64,000 bases of DNA from Physcomitrium patens (taxonomy: Eukaryota; Streptophyta; Bryopsida; Funariales; Funariaceae). Both the position numbers and the translations under genes were made by a program. The stretch lies in contig NC_037265.1 of assembly GCF_000002425.4 (NCBI RefSeq), positions 9,139,238-9,203,237 on the forward strand, in the 5' to 3' direction. Below are positions 24,757 through 36,575 of this stretch, piece after piece. The notes beneath the pieces were generated by a model. That model was given only the letters and a program-made list of their open reading frames with translations. It was not told where the DNA came from and did not search any database. How positions within the stretch are numbered: the stretch's first letter is position 1; each line of letters opens with the position of its first letter.

Positions 24757-24772
24757 TGGTGAACTCGACGTG
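24757..24772 (+). promoter_or_regulatory. Candidate primer-binding site of element E
   Basis: TGGTGAACTCGACGTG begins six bases after the LTR end and starts with the TGG expected for pairing to a tRNA CCA end. It is not the initiator-Met type used by the chromoviruses here. I could not name the tRNA. Confidence 0.5.
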
Positions 24773-24823
24773 AAAGCTTGAGGTAGAAGGTATTGGATTT
24801 TGGTTGATTTTATCTTTATTTTT

Positions 24824-26700
24824 ATGGAAAACGAAAATAAAAATTTTGAAGGATTTTTTAGTGGAGTTTCTGGTGGGGAGCCTTCTAAAGGACAAGGTAT
24901 GCACATGGATCCGTCTATTGCTAGTTTGTTTCAAGCCTTCTCATTGTCAATGCAGCAACAGCAAAGCAGTGATCGAAAGGAAGCTTTGGCAATCAAAGCA
25001 TTGCAAGCAGTGGTCAATAAAATTGATCAATTTGATGGAAGGAATATTTCAAGATATTTAAGATGTTATGTTCGTGAAATGGAATTAAATCGGGTTTCTG
25101 AGAAGAAAATGGTTGCACCATTTGGACTTGCCACGATACCGAAGATAAGGGACCACATTACATCGATTACGAATCGTTATGGGAATTCATGGGAAGATTT
25201 TTCACATGCATTGAAAGACAAATATTTCTTGGAAGATACTGATCGCGTTACTAAGAAGCTGTTTCTAGAATGGATTGAACGGCCCAATAAGAATTTGCAA
25301 GCAACAGAGCTACTAAGGGAATTTGAGAGGCAGTACTCTCAATTATCGAAGGTAGAAAAATTGACATTGGAGCCGAACAAAGTTGATCTATTTCTTCAAG
25401 CTGCTGATGGAGAATTACAAGAGAAATTAGAACCCCTTCTTGAAGACAAAGAAGAAGATGAAGGATTGACAACGAAGTGGAAGAACGTTGAAGATGCAGT
25501 GGGGTTGCTTATAAAAAGAGAAAGGAGGAAGGATAGGAGCAATATTCTAAAAACAATACAAGCACCCAAAGCTCCATTACGTACAACACCACCAACAATG
25601 CCTACAGTTCAACCTTCGACATCCTTGTCAAAGAAAGCAGATATGGATATGGAAGAAATTATATGAGGAATGCGAGATCTTCAAATCAAATTGGCAAGAC
25701 TTGAAGAGAATACTTCTATAAACAATTCGAAGAATGTTTCAAAACAAGGATATGTACAAAGATGCATTTGGTTTGATGATGCTTCACACACTAGAAAAGA
25801 TTGCAATGAATTTAATAATATGATACGGCAGGGAATTATTTGCTGGAAAGATGGGAAGATAGCATTAAAAGATAGGAAAGATCTTCTTCAAACCAAATTT
25901 GGCAGGGTAGGAATGAGAGCATTGGTTCAAGATTACTTAAAAGAGCATGAAACAGTAGCACGAGAAAGTGCAAGTTATGGTGCTAGAATAGATGATGAAA
26001 TTGGTGGAAGTACGGAAACTAGTGAGTTTTAGGCTTCTGTCGTTTCTACAATGCCAGAAGAGAAATTACCTCGAGAAGCGTTATTGAGAACTGCAGCTAC
26101 AATACGAAGTAGAACAGGTTGGGAGGATCTTGTTTAGTCTCTTTCAGTTCATGCATATATTGCTAAGAGCCAACACGAAGCTTTGATGGAAGAAAAAAGA
26201 GGAGGAAATTTTGATGATACTAGAGAAGGAAATTCTTTTAAGAGGCAAACTCGAGGGGACAAGGCTCGGGAGGCAGCTTCACAAGAATTGCATGTAAAGG
26301 ATACCTCAGTATCATTGGGCGAAAAAACAACGGAGACAAAAGATAAAGGCAAATCAATTGCTTATAAGCTACTTTCTGACATTGAAGCAGCAACAAATTT
26401 GAAAGGCGTGTTGGAAGAACGTATATTAAACGCTAAGGTGGAATTCACATTGAAAGAAGACTTGAAAATTGCAAAGAAGGAGTTTCATGATGTTATCATT
26501 GACAGCATTAAGCAAAAGAGGCAATTAATGGATAAAACTGGAATGGATCATGCTATTGATGCAAAAATATGTAGAGATGAAGAAGAGGTTGATATTGGGT
26601 ACAAGCAACCACAAAATAAAAAAAATGGGTATAATCAGCGAGTACGTTTCGAAGATTCTAGTGACAAGGAAATGGAAACTTTGAGCCATTATACTCGAAA
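24824..26700 (+). mobile_element. Element E gag region
   Basis: Starts MENENKNFEGFFSGVSGGEP, then a Q-rich helix (FQAFSLSMQQQQ), a Gag core (ISRYLRCYVREMELNRVSEK, NSWEDFSHALKDKYF) and, near 25770-25810, a zinc-knuckle-like CIWFDDASHTRKDC. It aligns closely with element B. The region is broken. Confidence 0.78.
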
Positions 26701-27200
26701 GCATTGAGCAAGGGCAACTACTGAGGTATTGATGAAGGTAGGAGATAGAGAAGAACCAATAGTTGCCTTGGTCGACCATGGTTTTGAAATAAATCTCATG
26801 TCTAAAGATCTTTATAAGAAGCAAAAATGGCCAATTGATATGGAACATGGATGGGCAATACGAGCAGCTAATAACATACGGGGCGAATTATATGGAGCTT
26901 GTCCAGATGTCAAAATTCGGATTGGGGATGTTGTGACGGAGCAACATTTCTTCGTTCAAGGTACAACGTCTAATCCGTTGATTTTAGGACAACCTTATAT
27001 TACGGCAACACGGATGGAAACAAAAGTATTTGACGATGGTTCTGCTTATGCAAGTGTTTGTAGCGAAGATGGGAGGAAAGCTGTACAATTTCTAATAGTA
27101 CCTCCTAACCATGAACGGAATCGAGATAGGTTGAGGGAGAAACCATTGCCAAAGATTGTGGAAGGATTTAAGGATTTTGGGGAGGTACCACTGTAAAGCG
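26701..27200 (+). mobile_element. Element E protease region
   Basis: IVALVDHGFEINLMSKDLYK is the active-site loop in the family's DHG form, and PLILGQPYITATRMETK follows about 75 residues later. The spacing fits a retropepsin. It aligns with 6281-6900 of element B. Confidence 0.75.
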
Positions 27201-29200
27201 AGATTATAGAGGTACAGAAGAGGAGGTACCCTCGCGAGATGAAGGTGCCTTTGATGCGAGTTTTATTCGTATATTGGAGAATGGAAATATTATATATAAG
27301 AAAGTTGATGATTTTAAAAGAAGAAAAAGAAAAAGATTATATAATATTGAAGGATAATTATGCAAGTTAGGTACATTGCAAGATGATGAGAAGATTTTAG
27401 GTATTTATGAAGAAAATGGACTGGAACATTCATTGGAATTGATTACATCTATTGGGTTAGGGGATAATGATAAGATTATTGAGATTCATTCAAGAGAGGT
27501 TTATACCATATTTGAATCTTTTCAAGTACCAGAAGTCACTGTAGGGAGGAGATATAAAACAGCAGATAAGAAGATAAAGCCTGTTGCCGGACCATTACCA
27601 GAAGATTCTAAAGAACAAATGAGAGAAGCATCAAAAGAAGCAAGTTTAAGAGATCCAATGAGTATTGGACATCAGTTTACTAAAGAGACTTTTGAAGAAT
27701 TGAAGATTGGTTCTAATGGTTCTTTATTACCGGAGGAAATTACTTGTTTCAAAAAGATGTTGGCTAAACAAGGTAGATCGTTTACCTTCGAATCTCATGA
27801 AATTAGATGTGTGGATCCGAATAGTATAACACCTATTGTTATCTTCACTGTACCGCATGTAACTTGGAATCTAAGACCGATTCCAGTACCCAAGGCACAT
27901 TTACCTAAATTGATGGAACTATTAAAAGAAAAGATAAAGATGAAAATATTGGAACCTTCATTTGCGCCGTATTCTAGTCGGTGGTTTACGGTACCTAAGA
28001 AGAATGGGTCACTACGGTTTATTCAAGATATGCAACTGGTGAATGCAGTAACTGTCAGGAATGCAAGAATTGGACCTATTGTGGATGAATTTGTTGAGGC
28101 GTTTGTTGGAAGGGCGATCTATTCAATGGGTGATTGGTATTCAGGTTATGATCAATTTCAACTTGCCGAAGGAAGTAGAGAAATGACAACGATGAGGACA
28201 CCACTTAGATTGGTTAGAATGTGTACTCTTCCCCAAGTCGCGACCAACTCAGTTGCGCATATGATGAATGGGATGAATAAGGTATTGAGAGATTTTATTC
28301 TAGAAAAGACTATGCCTTTTCTAGATGATGTTCCTATAAAAGGGTGCAGAGAAGGGAATAAGGATGAAACTTTAGATACGAGGGGGTGTCGCAGATTTGT
28401 TGTTGATCATATACAAGATTGTGAAAAGATTTTAACTCGGCTTGGAGAAATTCATCTTACATTATCGAATATGAAGTCCACATTTGGAGTACGAGAGGTT
28501 GTGATTGTTGGACATTTATGTGGATCTTACGGAAGAAAACCAGATCCGACTAAAGTTGATGCAATTGGAAGGATGAAAGAGGATTGTGATTCTTTAACAG
28601 AGCTTTGCAGGTTTTTAGGTGCATGTGTATTTTATTGAATCTGGATCCCTCATTATGCTCACATAGCGGATCCATTATATGAACTGTTACGCAAGGATTA
28701 TCGATTTAAATGGGAAGAAAGGCATATTCAGGCAATGCAAAGATTGAAGAAATTATTGATGTCACCTCCAATATTGAGGAAGGTTGATTATAGGTGCAAT
28801 AGACCAGTGATTCTTACTGTGGACGCANNNNNNNNNNNNNNNNNNNNNNNNNNNNNNNNNNNNNNNNNNNNNNNNNNNNNNNNNNNNNNNNNNNNNNNNN
28901 NNNNNNNNNNNNNNNNNNNNNNNNNNNNNNNNNNNNNNNNNNNNNNAGAACTTTGGGGAGTCGTTTCGGCTATGAAAGCTGAAAAGGACTATTTGATGGG
29001 GGCAGTACTAGTAATTGAAACAGATTGCTTGCCATGCTTTGGACTGATTACTAACTGTTCAATGCCAGATATTGCAATGTTGAGATGGATTGCTTATATT
29101 AAGTCACTAAATCCAGAATTTACGCATATCACTGGGAAGGACAATTTAGTAGCAGACATGCTATCTCGAGCAAGATACGAGAGGGAGGACGAAATGGTTG
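27201..29200 (+). mobile_element. Element E reverse transcriptase and RNase H region
   Basis: Contains SFAPYSSRWFTVPKKNGSLR, QLVNAVTVRNARIGPIVDEF, SMGDWYSGYDQFQLAEGSRE, TPLRLVRMCTLPQVATNSVA, FLDDVPIKGCREG and VVIVGHLCGSYGRKPDPTKV. The RNase H part starts PVILTVDA, then runs into an assembly gap and resumes at AMKAEKDYLMG. The wording recalls basidiomycete Ty3 elements (FLDDVPVKGP, VVGHRCTYEGRVPD) from memory. Confidence 0.8.
28828..28946. other. Assembly gap (119 N)
   Basis: A run of unknown bases inside the RNase H region of element E. Near-identical family copies probably hampered assembly here, so local sequence should be treated with care. Confidence 0.99.
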
Positions 29201-29299
29201 AAGACATTGATGATGTCGGATTGAAATTCTATTCAATATCAAATCTCAACAGAGAAGACAAGCCATTTCTTGAAGAATCTTATGAAGGAGAATTATTGG

Positions 29300-30672
29300 A
29301 TATTGGTCATTACTTGAATACCTTGACTAAGCAGAGGAATTGGTCTACAGAAAAATTCAAACAAATAAGAAAAAAAGCATATGGATTTTTACTTCGAGAT
29401 GGATTCTTATGGAAGAGACCGAAGAAAGGAATTGGGATGCCACAACGAGTGATAGGCAAAAAGGAAGAAAAACTAAAATTATTAAAGGAGTTTCATGATA
29501 GTTTATGGGCAGGGCATACAGGAATCTGGGCTACTTTTGCTAAACTCAAGGAACGATATTGGTGGAAAAATATGTATCGAGATGTGCTCTCATTTGTAGA
29601 GTCATGTAAAATCTGTCAATTGTATTCTAATATCCGACATCGAGATGGTCTTCATCCTACGTATCCTCTGGCTATTCATTTTAAATGGGTTGTTGATTTG
29701 GTTATTATGTCAGTTGGATTATGGCAGATGAGATATTTGATTTTAGCTTGTGAAGATTTATCAAATCAAGAAAAAGGAAGAGCATTGAGGACAAAATCTA
29801 CAAAGGGGATTTGTAGGTTTTTGCTTGAAGATGTCATTTGCCGTTACGGGTGCATAGGAAAAATCACTACAGATCATGGAGAATTAAATGTACAAGAAGC
29901 TCGTAAGTTCTTTGAAAGATGTGGAGTTAAACTATCACTGACTACTGCTTATAATCCAGAAGGGAATGCAAAAAGCGAACATGGTCACCCACCGATTGTG
30001 AAAGCATTGGTTCAAGCTTGTAATGGGAAAGTTAAAGAGTGGCCACGGCTTTTGTCATTTGCATTATGGGCTGATTGAACAACACATAGTTTGGTGACAG
30101 GATATATGCCAGTAGAACTTATGACAGGTCAAAAATCAATTATGCCGATTGAAGAAAAGGTACTTACTTGGAGTATGCTACCATGGAAAGATGGATTGAT
30201 AAGAGAAGAACTTCTGGCTATTAGGATTCGATAATTGGAGCAAAGAACGGAAGATGTCCAAATAGCATTGAGAAGGTTAAAAAGAGCAAGGTTACAAAAC
30301 AAGGCGCGATTCAATAAGCAACATCGATTGAGACCAAAAGCAATCGAGGAAGGTGACTGGGTACTTGTTTATGACAATAGTCTGGATAATCAACATAGTA
30401 CTTTGTGGAAATTCTCAAAACGTTGGTTTGGACCATATGTGGTAACAACTGTTCATGATAATGCAACTTACTCATTACGGGAGTTAGATGGTACAAAATT
30501 GAAAATACCAATTGTAGGGAAGCGAGTAAAAATATTTAAACGAAGACACGCAGAGATGAATATGGAAGACCTTAATGAAGCTATAGAGATTCCGCAGCAA
30601 GAAGATGAAAGTGATTTGGATAATGAAGGTGACGAAGACGAACTGGACAAAGACATAGAGGATATATTCTGA
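29300..30672 (+). mobile_element. Element E integrase region with acidic tail
   Basis: H2C2 start (HDSLWAGHTGIWATFAKL, CKICQLY), core with FKWVVDLVIMSVGLWQMRYL, ITTDHGELN and LTTAYNPEGNAKSEHGH, a KRWFGPYVV module and an acidic tail (EDESDLDNEGDEDELDKDIE). There is no chromodomain. The region is broken. Confidence 0.78.
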
Positions 30673-30722
30673 AGCAATCAGCAATTGGGTAAATTGGTGC
30701 ATACCGGAGGATGCACAGGTTC

Positions 30723-30734
30723 AGAGGGGGTGGA
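30723..30734 (+). promoter_or_regulatory. Element E polypurine tract
   Basis: AGAGGGGGTGGA lies directly before the 3' LTR start TGTTGTG, equivalent to the tract at 2820-2833 of element B. Confidence 0.8.
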
Positions 30735-32001
30735 TGTTGTGTTGTAACACGAGTATACAGTGAAAATAAAAAGAAAGGGGAATTTTATTAATATTCAGTT
30801 ATCTCGAATATTGGGAGCAACAACCAACTCCTGTACAAATACTGAGTGGCCAGGTTCAGTCACCCCGTTAGAGTCAGTCGGGGCATACTGAAATGCTCCG
30901 TTCAATTCCAATAACACGAGTCAGCAAGAAGAGAAGGACTAATTCACACGACGGGTTCGAAGAGCCAATTAGATCCAATTTTGAGAATCCAATCCGGGTC
31001 CTCTTATCCAATATGAGACCTGAATTGGCCGGGCAACCCAATGCAGATCCAATTATGGGAACATCCAGGGAACGTTGTTTGCGGCAAATGGATCTCTTAA
31101 AGGTAAAAACGGAGGAGAAGGCCTTGATGACGTGAGCCAATTTTGGATCTAAGCTCTGACGGCGGGAGCCAATTTCCGATCCAAGACGGAAGATTGAAGG
31201 AATTCATGAGGATAAGGTTAAGGGAATAATAAGTTTGAAGGGGAATCAGTTTTTAGGAGTTTTTTTTTTTCTGATCAGAGAGGAGGAGGGGGTTTTTTTT
31301 TTTTGGGAATCGGGGGGAGCTAGTTTTCAAGCTTTTGCAAGGTTACTAGTTCGGTTTTCATTGGAGGTTTTTGAAGAGCGGGGACTTTTCAAGTTTTTGT
31401 AAGGTTACTAGTTCGGTTTCATTGGAGGTTTTTTTTGAAGATCAAGGGGATTAGAGAGAGGAGCTTCATGCTTCGGGTCGGAAAAGGAAAGACATAGAAT
31501 TTGGATTTTTCTTCTTCGTAGAGTTTTGGGAAGACTGAGGCAATCGCTGCTGAAGTCAGTATTGTAATGGTGAATCGGAATTTTTAATGATGTGGGTTTG
31601 AATACTCTTGACTGTTTTGTGAAATCGAGTTACGTCTGTGATTGAAGGATTAAAAGGGTGTCTATAGGATTGAGTATGCGGAGTGAATGAAATTTATTGG
31701 GTTAATCTAACAAGACAGTCAGTGGATACAAGATCGTAAGTACAAAGCGGTATTGAAGATTAACAGTTTGGGTTGTTCGGGGTTCTCTGTAACGTCTAGA
31801 GACCTACCGGCTGGGAAAAAAAAAAAAAGACTTCGACAAGCAGTCGAAGAGCATCCGTATAGATTTACGATACATTGTTGCAGTCGTTTATATTCCAGCA
31901 GTCAAAACTGATAGACTGCTTGACTATCGGTGAATCTCCATACTACCTTCTACAGCCAGACGCCCGGTGCGTTCTCGAGCAGGAAAGCACGTAATACGAC
32001 A
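30735..32001 (+). repeat. Element E 3' LTR
   Basis: 1267 bp, matching 23485-24751 in length and nearly in sequence. It ends CGTAATACGACA, followed by GCGTG of element C. Confidence 0.9.
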
Positions 32002-33104
32002 GCGTGCTGACATAAAATATATTTTAGATTCTTGTGATCTGTATATACGGTGACTAGACTGAAAGTGCCTTCTAGATAATGATGCCATTCTTGAAAAGAA
32101 TCCACAATTGCAAGAAGTTCTTTGTCATGGATCTCATAATTGATTTCTACTACTGAGAATTTTGTTGAATGAAAGGCTACTGGATGAAGTTTGTCATTTG
32201 TTCCCATTGGTGATAAAACTGCATCCAGAGCAAAGTCCGATGCATGTGGTTCTATAAAGAATGATTTGAAAAAATCAACACGATACAAGATTGGTGCAAA
32301 AACAAACGCTATCTTCAAAGATTCAAAAGTAACTTCCGCTTCTTGATTCCATTGAAGTTTGTCTTTACAAGTCAAACGTATAAGTGGAGCTACAACTCGA
32401 GAAAAGTCTTTGATGAAGATCTGATAGTAGTTGGCAAATCTCAAAAAACATTGGACATCTCTTACCGTTTTTGGGATCTTTCAATCTATAATAGTTTGAA
32501 CTTTCTTAGGATCCATCATAAATCCATCATTTGAAATGATGTAACCTAAGAAATCGACTTGAGTAGTGTGGAATATCCACTTTTCTATCTTGGCATAGAG
32601 TCCTGCATCTCTTACTTTTTGTAACACATGACAAACATGAAGTTCATGTTCTTCTAGATTTTTAGAATAGATCAAGATATCGACTAGATAAGAGACCACA
32701 AAATCGTCCAAAAACTCTCAAAAAATATCATTCATTAGATGTTGAAAAGCTCCTGGTGCATTTGTAAGTCCAAAAGGTATGATGTTTTATTCAAAATATC
32801 CATACCTAGTTCGAAATGCAGTCTTCCATTCATCTCCTTTGATGCGTATTAGATTGTATGCTCCCCGAAGATCTTTTTTTGTATAGATCTTAATTTGATT
32901 TAGTTGATCAAAAAGTCCAGATATTAAAGGTAGTGGATACCTATTCTTGATGGTAATCTTGTTGAGTCCACGATAATCAACACTCATTCCCAATGATCGA
33001 TCTTTTTTCTTCACAAATAGAATTGGAGCTCTTGTTGGAGATTTTGAATGGCGTATGAAATTCTTGGCTAGATTTTCTTCAATATACTCCTTGAATTCAG
33101 TCAA
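32002..33104 (-). mobile_element. Element C reverse transcriptase and RNase H region
   Basis: The minus strand shows RT motifs ([81 protein letters not shown]) and RNase H (FFIEPHASDFALDAVLS, EIHDKELLAIVDSFQEWHHY, VYTDHKNLKYI). These are standard plant chromovirus motifs. The region is broken and interrupted by element E. Confidence 0.85.
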
Positions 33105-33830
33105 CTCATTTTGTGATAAACTGTAGATTGGTCCAAATGGCGGTTGTGCTCCTTCTTGAAGGTCAATTGAGCAATCATAGTAACGATGTTTCGAGAATGT
33201 ATCTGCATTCTTTTTTTCGAATACATCTTAAAATTCTTGATATTGGCTTGGAATGCCACTTGAAGTCTTTCCACCAGTAGAAACAGGTGTGGCATAAATA
33301 ATATATGGTGATTCTTTCATAGCAGCATGCAAGAAAATTTTTGCACCTATAAACACGGGTTTAATTGAACTGGACTTATGACTCTCTACTTGATTAACTA
33401 CACTATTAGTTATACTTTTAGAGAAAGTAAGATTTCGGGAAATCTAATCTATTTGAGGGTTGTATTTTTCTAACCACAATAAACCTAAAATGACTGGATT
33501 AGAGGGAGATCTAATGATATTAAATACTACAAAACTATTATGATCATTGATTATTATTTCTAAAAGAAGGGTTTTGTGAACAATATCTCCAAAAGACAAT
33601 GGACGACCATCTATGACTTCTACATGAATAGGTTTAGTTTTCTTTACTAAAGATATGCTATATCTTTTAGTAAATTCTTTATTTAAAAAACACGCTGAGG
33701 CTCTTGAATCTAACAAGGTCGAGACTTTGTAATATTTAGGTCCTAAAATAATATTCAATGTAAAACAAGGAGAGGGCTCTAAGGAGAGAATAGAACCTTT
33801 ACTAGATGTTGTGCAAGGTTCTAGCCGCAC
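33105..33830 (-). mobile_element. Element C protease and linker to RT
   Basis: A retropepsin loop in a LLDSRASACFLN context and NPVILGLLWLEKYNPQID, the conserved C-terminal strand, lie in 33444-33830. A less conserved linker runs to the RT start. The corresponding segment of G is 44365-45065. Confidence 0.75.
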
Positions 33831-33835
33831 GGTCC

Positions 33836-34800
33836 CTATTGTAGCTGGACAAACTCATTTTCTAACATATTGTCTTCTTTCACAGCCATACTCCTCATTT
33901 TATGATTACGTCGTTTCTTTAGACAATGTTGAGCAATGTGTTTTGGTTCTCCACAATATAAATATAATCCTTCTTGACGACGACGAGTCTTTTCTTGCTC
34001 AGTAAGAGGTTTGAAACATACTGCATCAATTTGCATATCCTCTACTTCCGAATGTATGTGTTGAAGAGGTGTTGGATTTGCCATTGAATTATAGTAACGT
34101 TGAAGTTGGTTCTCAGATCGGAATTCAAAAAGGCGATTGTCATACTTCATAGCAAGAGTCAATTGCTTGATTCAATGTTTGAGGATCAGGTAAGTTGAGC
34201 ATGAATTTTTTAACCTGATATTGTAATCCATAGAGAAATTGGCTAATAAGTACAGTATCATCCCACTTGATATCAGTTGTAAGTAGTCAAAATTGTGAAG
34301 CATACAACGTTACTGATCGATTGCCTTGTCGTAAAATACGGATCTTATTGGTTGTAACATGAATTACATCATATTCTCCATACATGGATCGAAACTCCGC
34401 CAGAAAAGCCTCTTGATTATTCAATATTGGATCTTGTCGTTCAAGAAAAGATGAAAACCACGATAGTGCTGAACCTCAAAGAAGCGTACCAATGAATCAA
34501 ACTTGCGATATTGGAGTTGGATAGCTTTGGGGTTGAAGTTCAATCACAAGTTGCACTTCATTGATAAATCCTCGAAACTTGGATCTAGTACCATCAAACT
34601 TCTCAAGTAAGATAATTCTTGGTTCTTTAACACTAGAAGGACATTCCACCATAAGAGAAAGGACATGATTTGGTGCAGATGTTGAAGCAGCTCCTACTAT
34701 TTCTATATCTTCACTTCCTGCTAATCTTGTTGGTCCTTGTAGTGGTAAATTGAGTTGATATATCGCAAGCATTAACTCCCTCAATTGCTCTTGCATTTAT
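33836..34800 (-). mobile_element. Element C gag region
   Basis: The start reads LEKFDGTRSKFRGFINEVQL after a short N-terminus, typical of plant chromovirus Gag. A zinc-knuckle-like CGEPKHIAQHC with basic residues follows near the 3' end. The region is broken. Confidence 0.75.
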
Positions 34801-35015
34801 GCCATTGCACTCTTCATTTCAACAAGTTCTGCCATGATAACACTTAGAAAAGAGAAGATGTCAAATATCGCTCAAGACAAATAGAGGAGAGGACTTGGGA
34901 ACAAAGAAAATACCAAAGATAATATCAATTTAGAAGAGGGTAATCCGCAACTTCTGATATGCTTATATCTTATCAAGAAAAAGGAGTAATCTACTCTTAA
35001 TCAAGATTAGACAAA

Positions 35016-35027
35016 GCTCTGATATTG
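35016..35027 (-). promoter_or_regulatory. Element C primer-binding site (tRNA-iMet type)
   Basis: The minus strand reads CAATATCAGAGC against the canonical TGGTATCAGAGC, placed a few bases after the 5' LTR. Confidence 0.7.
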
Positions 35028-35031
35028 TAGG

Positions 35032-35588
35032 TGTACTCTTATCAATCTGACAAGGATAAGAAGTCGATGAAAAAGTAATTCAGACAAGTGAGCCTTTATT
35101 CAAAGAAAGATAACAAAATATAAATAAATAAGTATGTATATTGAAAGAGAAACTAGAATGGCTATTGTCAAAAGACAAGAAAACTAGAGACCCTTGAAAC
35201 TAGACTAGAAGCAAGAAAGGAGTTGACAAGAGTGAAGAAGCCTTCACTCTTGTCTCTATATATACTATCCAATTAGGTACTACGTGGTAACATTCTATAG
35301 GACCTCCAATATGTGTTGACTTTGTAGGACACATGCCTTGACTTATAAGGTAAGTTTTTCTATGTGTGGGCCACATAGTTAGCTTGATCTTCAAGCTAAC
35401 AATATATGTGGCATAAGGCCAACTTATTGACCATGTTTGTAATCCAAAAAGTCAATTAAAGACACATATGAAGTCAAAGCAGCATCTATGAAGCTTCTAA
35501 AAAGCTTCCGTATTAAATACTATAGAATTAACTTACTGTTACCTACTTATATATGTAATTATTAGGTTATATGAGTATGTCCGTGACA
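35032..35588 (-). repeat. Element C 5' LTR
   Basis: On the minus strand it starts TGTCACGGACATACTC and ends GAGTACA, with TATATATA near 35258-35265. It pairs with 10871-11416 and is homologous to the LTR of G (47475-48032). Confidence 0.85.
35225..35254. repeat. Perfect 13-bp hairpin beside the LTR TATA box
   Basis: GACAAGAGTGAAG, a four-base loop, then CTTCACTCTTGTC. In element orientation the TATA box comes first, so the hairpin falls at or near the transcript start. It is conserved in G (47664-47687). Confidence 0.85.
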
Positions 35589-36560
35589 TGTGCTTGGATA
35601 TTGATGCCCTAATACTTACATGAGTTTTCTTTTATACCATCTTTTGTCACCATGGATTATCTCGTGTCATCATTTCAGATCATGATCCACGCTTCACGGG
35701 AAGTTTTTGGCAAGCCTTGTTCAAGCTACTAGGTACACGATTTGCTATATCTATAGCCTTTCATCCTCAAACAGATAAGCAAATATAGCATACAAATGAA
35801 AACTTAGATGATATGCTATGAGCATTTGTGGTGGTTCATCATAATGATTGGGATGAATACTTAATATCTTTAAAATTTATTTATAATAATATCATTCAAG
35901 CAAGTACTACTCATTTACCATTTTTTCTTAATATTAATCAGTATCTGATTATATCAATATTTCTTTATTATACCATCTATACCAAAAATCTAAAAATAGA
36001 GGAATTTATACAATGGCTTAAAAGAGACACAACACTGGTTCCTTACTTTATAAAATTGATAAAAATAATATGTGAATAACCATCAACAACACAAGACCTT
36101 TCAAGAAGGTGATCAAGTATTACTCTCAAATATCAACTTGTCACTTGCTACATCAATCCAAATCTATAAACTAACACTTTAGTGGCTTGAACCTTTTCGC
36201 ATTTCTATAGTGATATCTAATGTTGCATACTTCCTTGAGCTTGTGCCACATATCCGGATCTATCTAATCTTCCATGTTTTGCAACTGAAGGAGTTTCACA
36301 CTAAGCCAAAGTACTTTTTGGATCAACACCAACCACCACCACCAATTATAGTTGATGACCAACAAGAATATGAAGTAGACATCATTTTGGAGCATTGCTA
36401 CTTTTATCGTGGCAGTGGACGTCTACAACTTCAATATAAAGTTCTTTAGAAAGGTTACATCATTCACAATACAACATGAGAACCTGCATAAAACCTCATC
36501 CATTACAAAGAAACAATTTAGAGATACCATCGAGAGCAAAATGAAGACATTTTGCATTAG
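35589..36560 (+). mobile_element. Element A integrase to chromodomain segment
   Basis: The plus strand gives CHHGLSRVIISDHDPRFTGS, SIAFHPQTD, FIYNNIIQAST, SNVAYFLELVPHIRIYLIFH and a chromodomain start (DQQEYEVDIILEH). It follows directly on the A segment at 10080-10870 once C is removed. It is decayed. Positions 35640-36560 are nearly identical to the inverted sequence in H. Confidence 0.75.
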
Positions 36561-36575
36561 TGGAGGGGGATTAAT
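36561..36575 (+). promoter_or_regulatory. Element A polypurine tract
   Basis: TGGAGGGGGATTAAT lies directly before the LTR start TGTAATAAGG. The same tract occurs inverted in H. Confidence 0.75.

Larger units (their letters stand above)
23485..32001 (+). mobile_element. Element E: young Ty3 element of the fungal-like family
   Basis: Plus-strand element nested in the RNase H region of C. It has two 1267-bp LTRs, gag, protease, RT, RNase H, integrase with an acidic tail and a polypurine tract. LTRs differ at roughly 1-2 percent of sites, so it is young though broken in a few places. It also holds an assembly gap of 119 N. The bases at its ends (GCGA and GCGT) form only an imperfect 4-bp duplication. 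It is the same family as B and solo LTR K. Confidence 0.88.
10871..35588 (-). mobile_element. Element C: Ty3 chromovirus hosting D and E
   Basis: Minus-strand chromovirus with 5' LTR (35032-35588), tRNA-iMet-type primer site, gag, protease, RT, RNase H, integrase, chromodomain, polypurine tract and 3' LTR (10871-11416). Element E interrupts it between RNase H parts and element D interrupts it before the integrase. Its own sequence totals about 6.4 kb, a normal length. LTRs differ by about 6-7 percent in the stretch I compared. It is broken in many places and lies inside the integrase of A. Confidence 0.85.
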
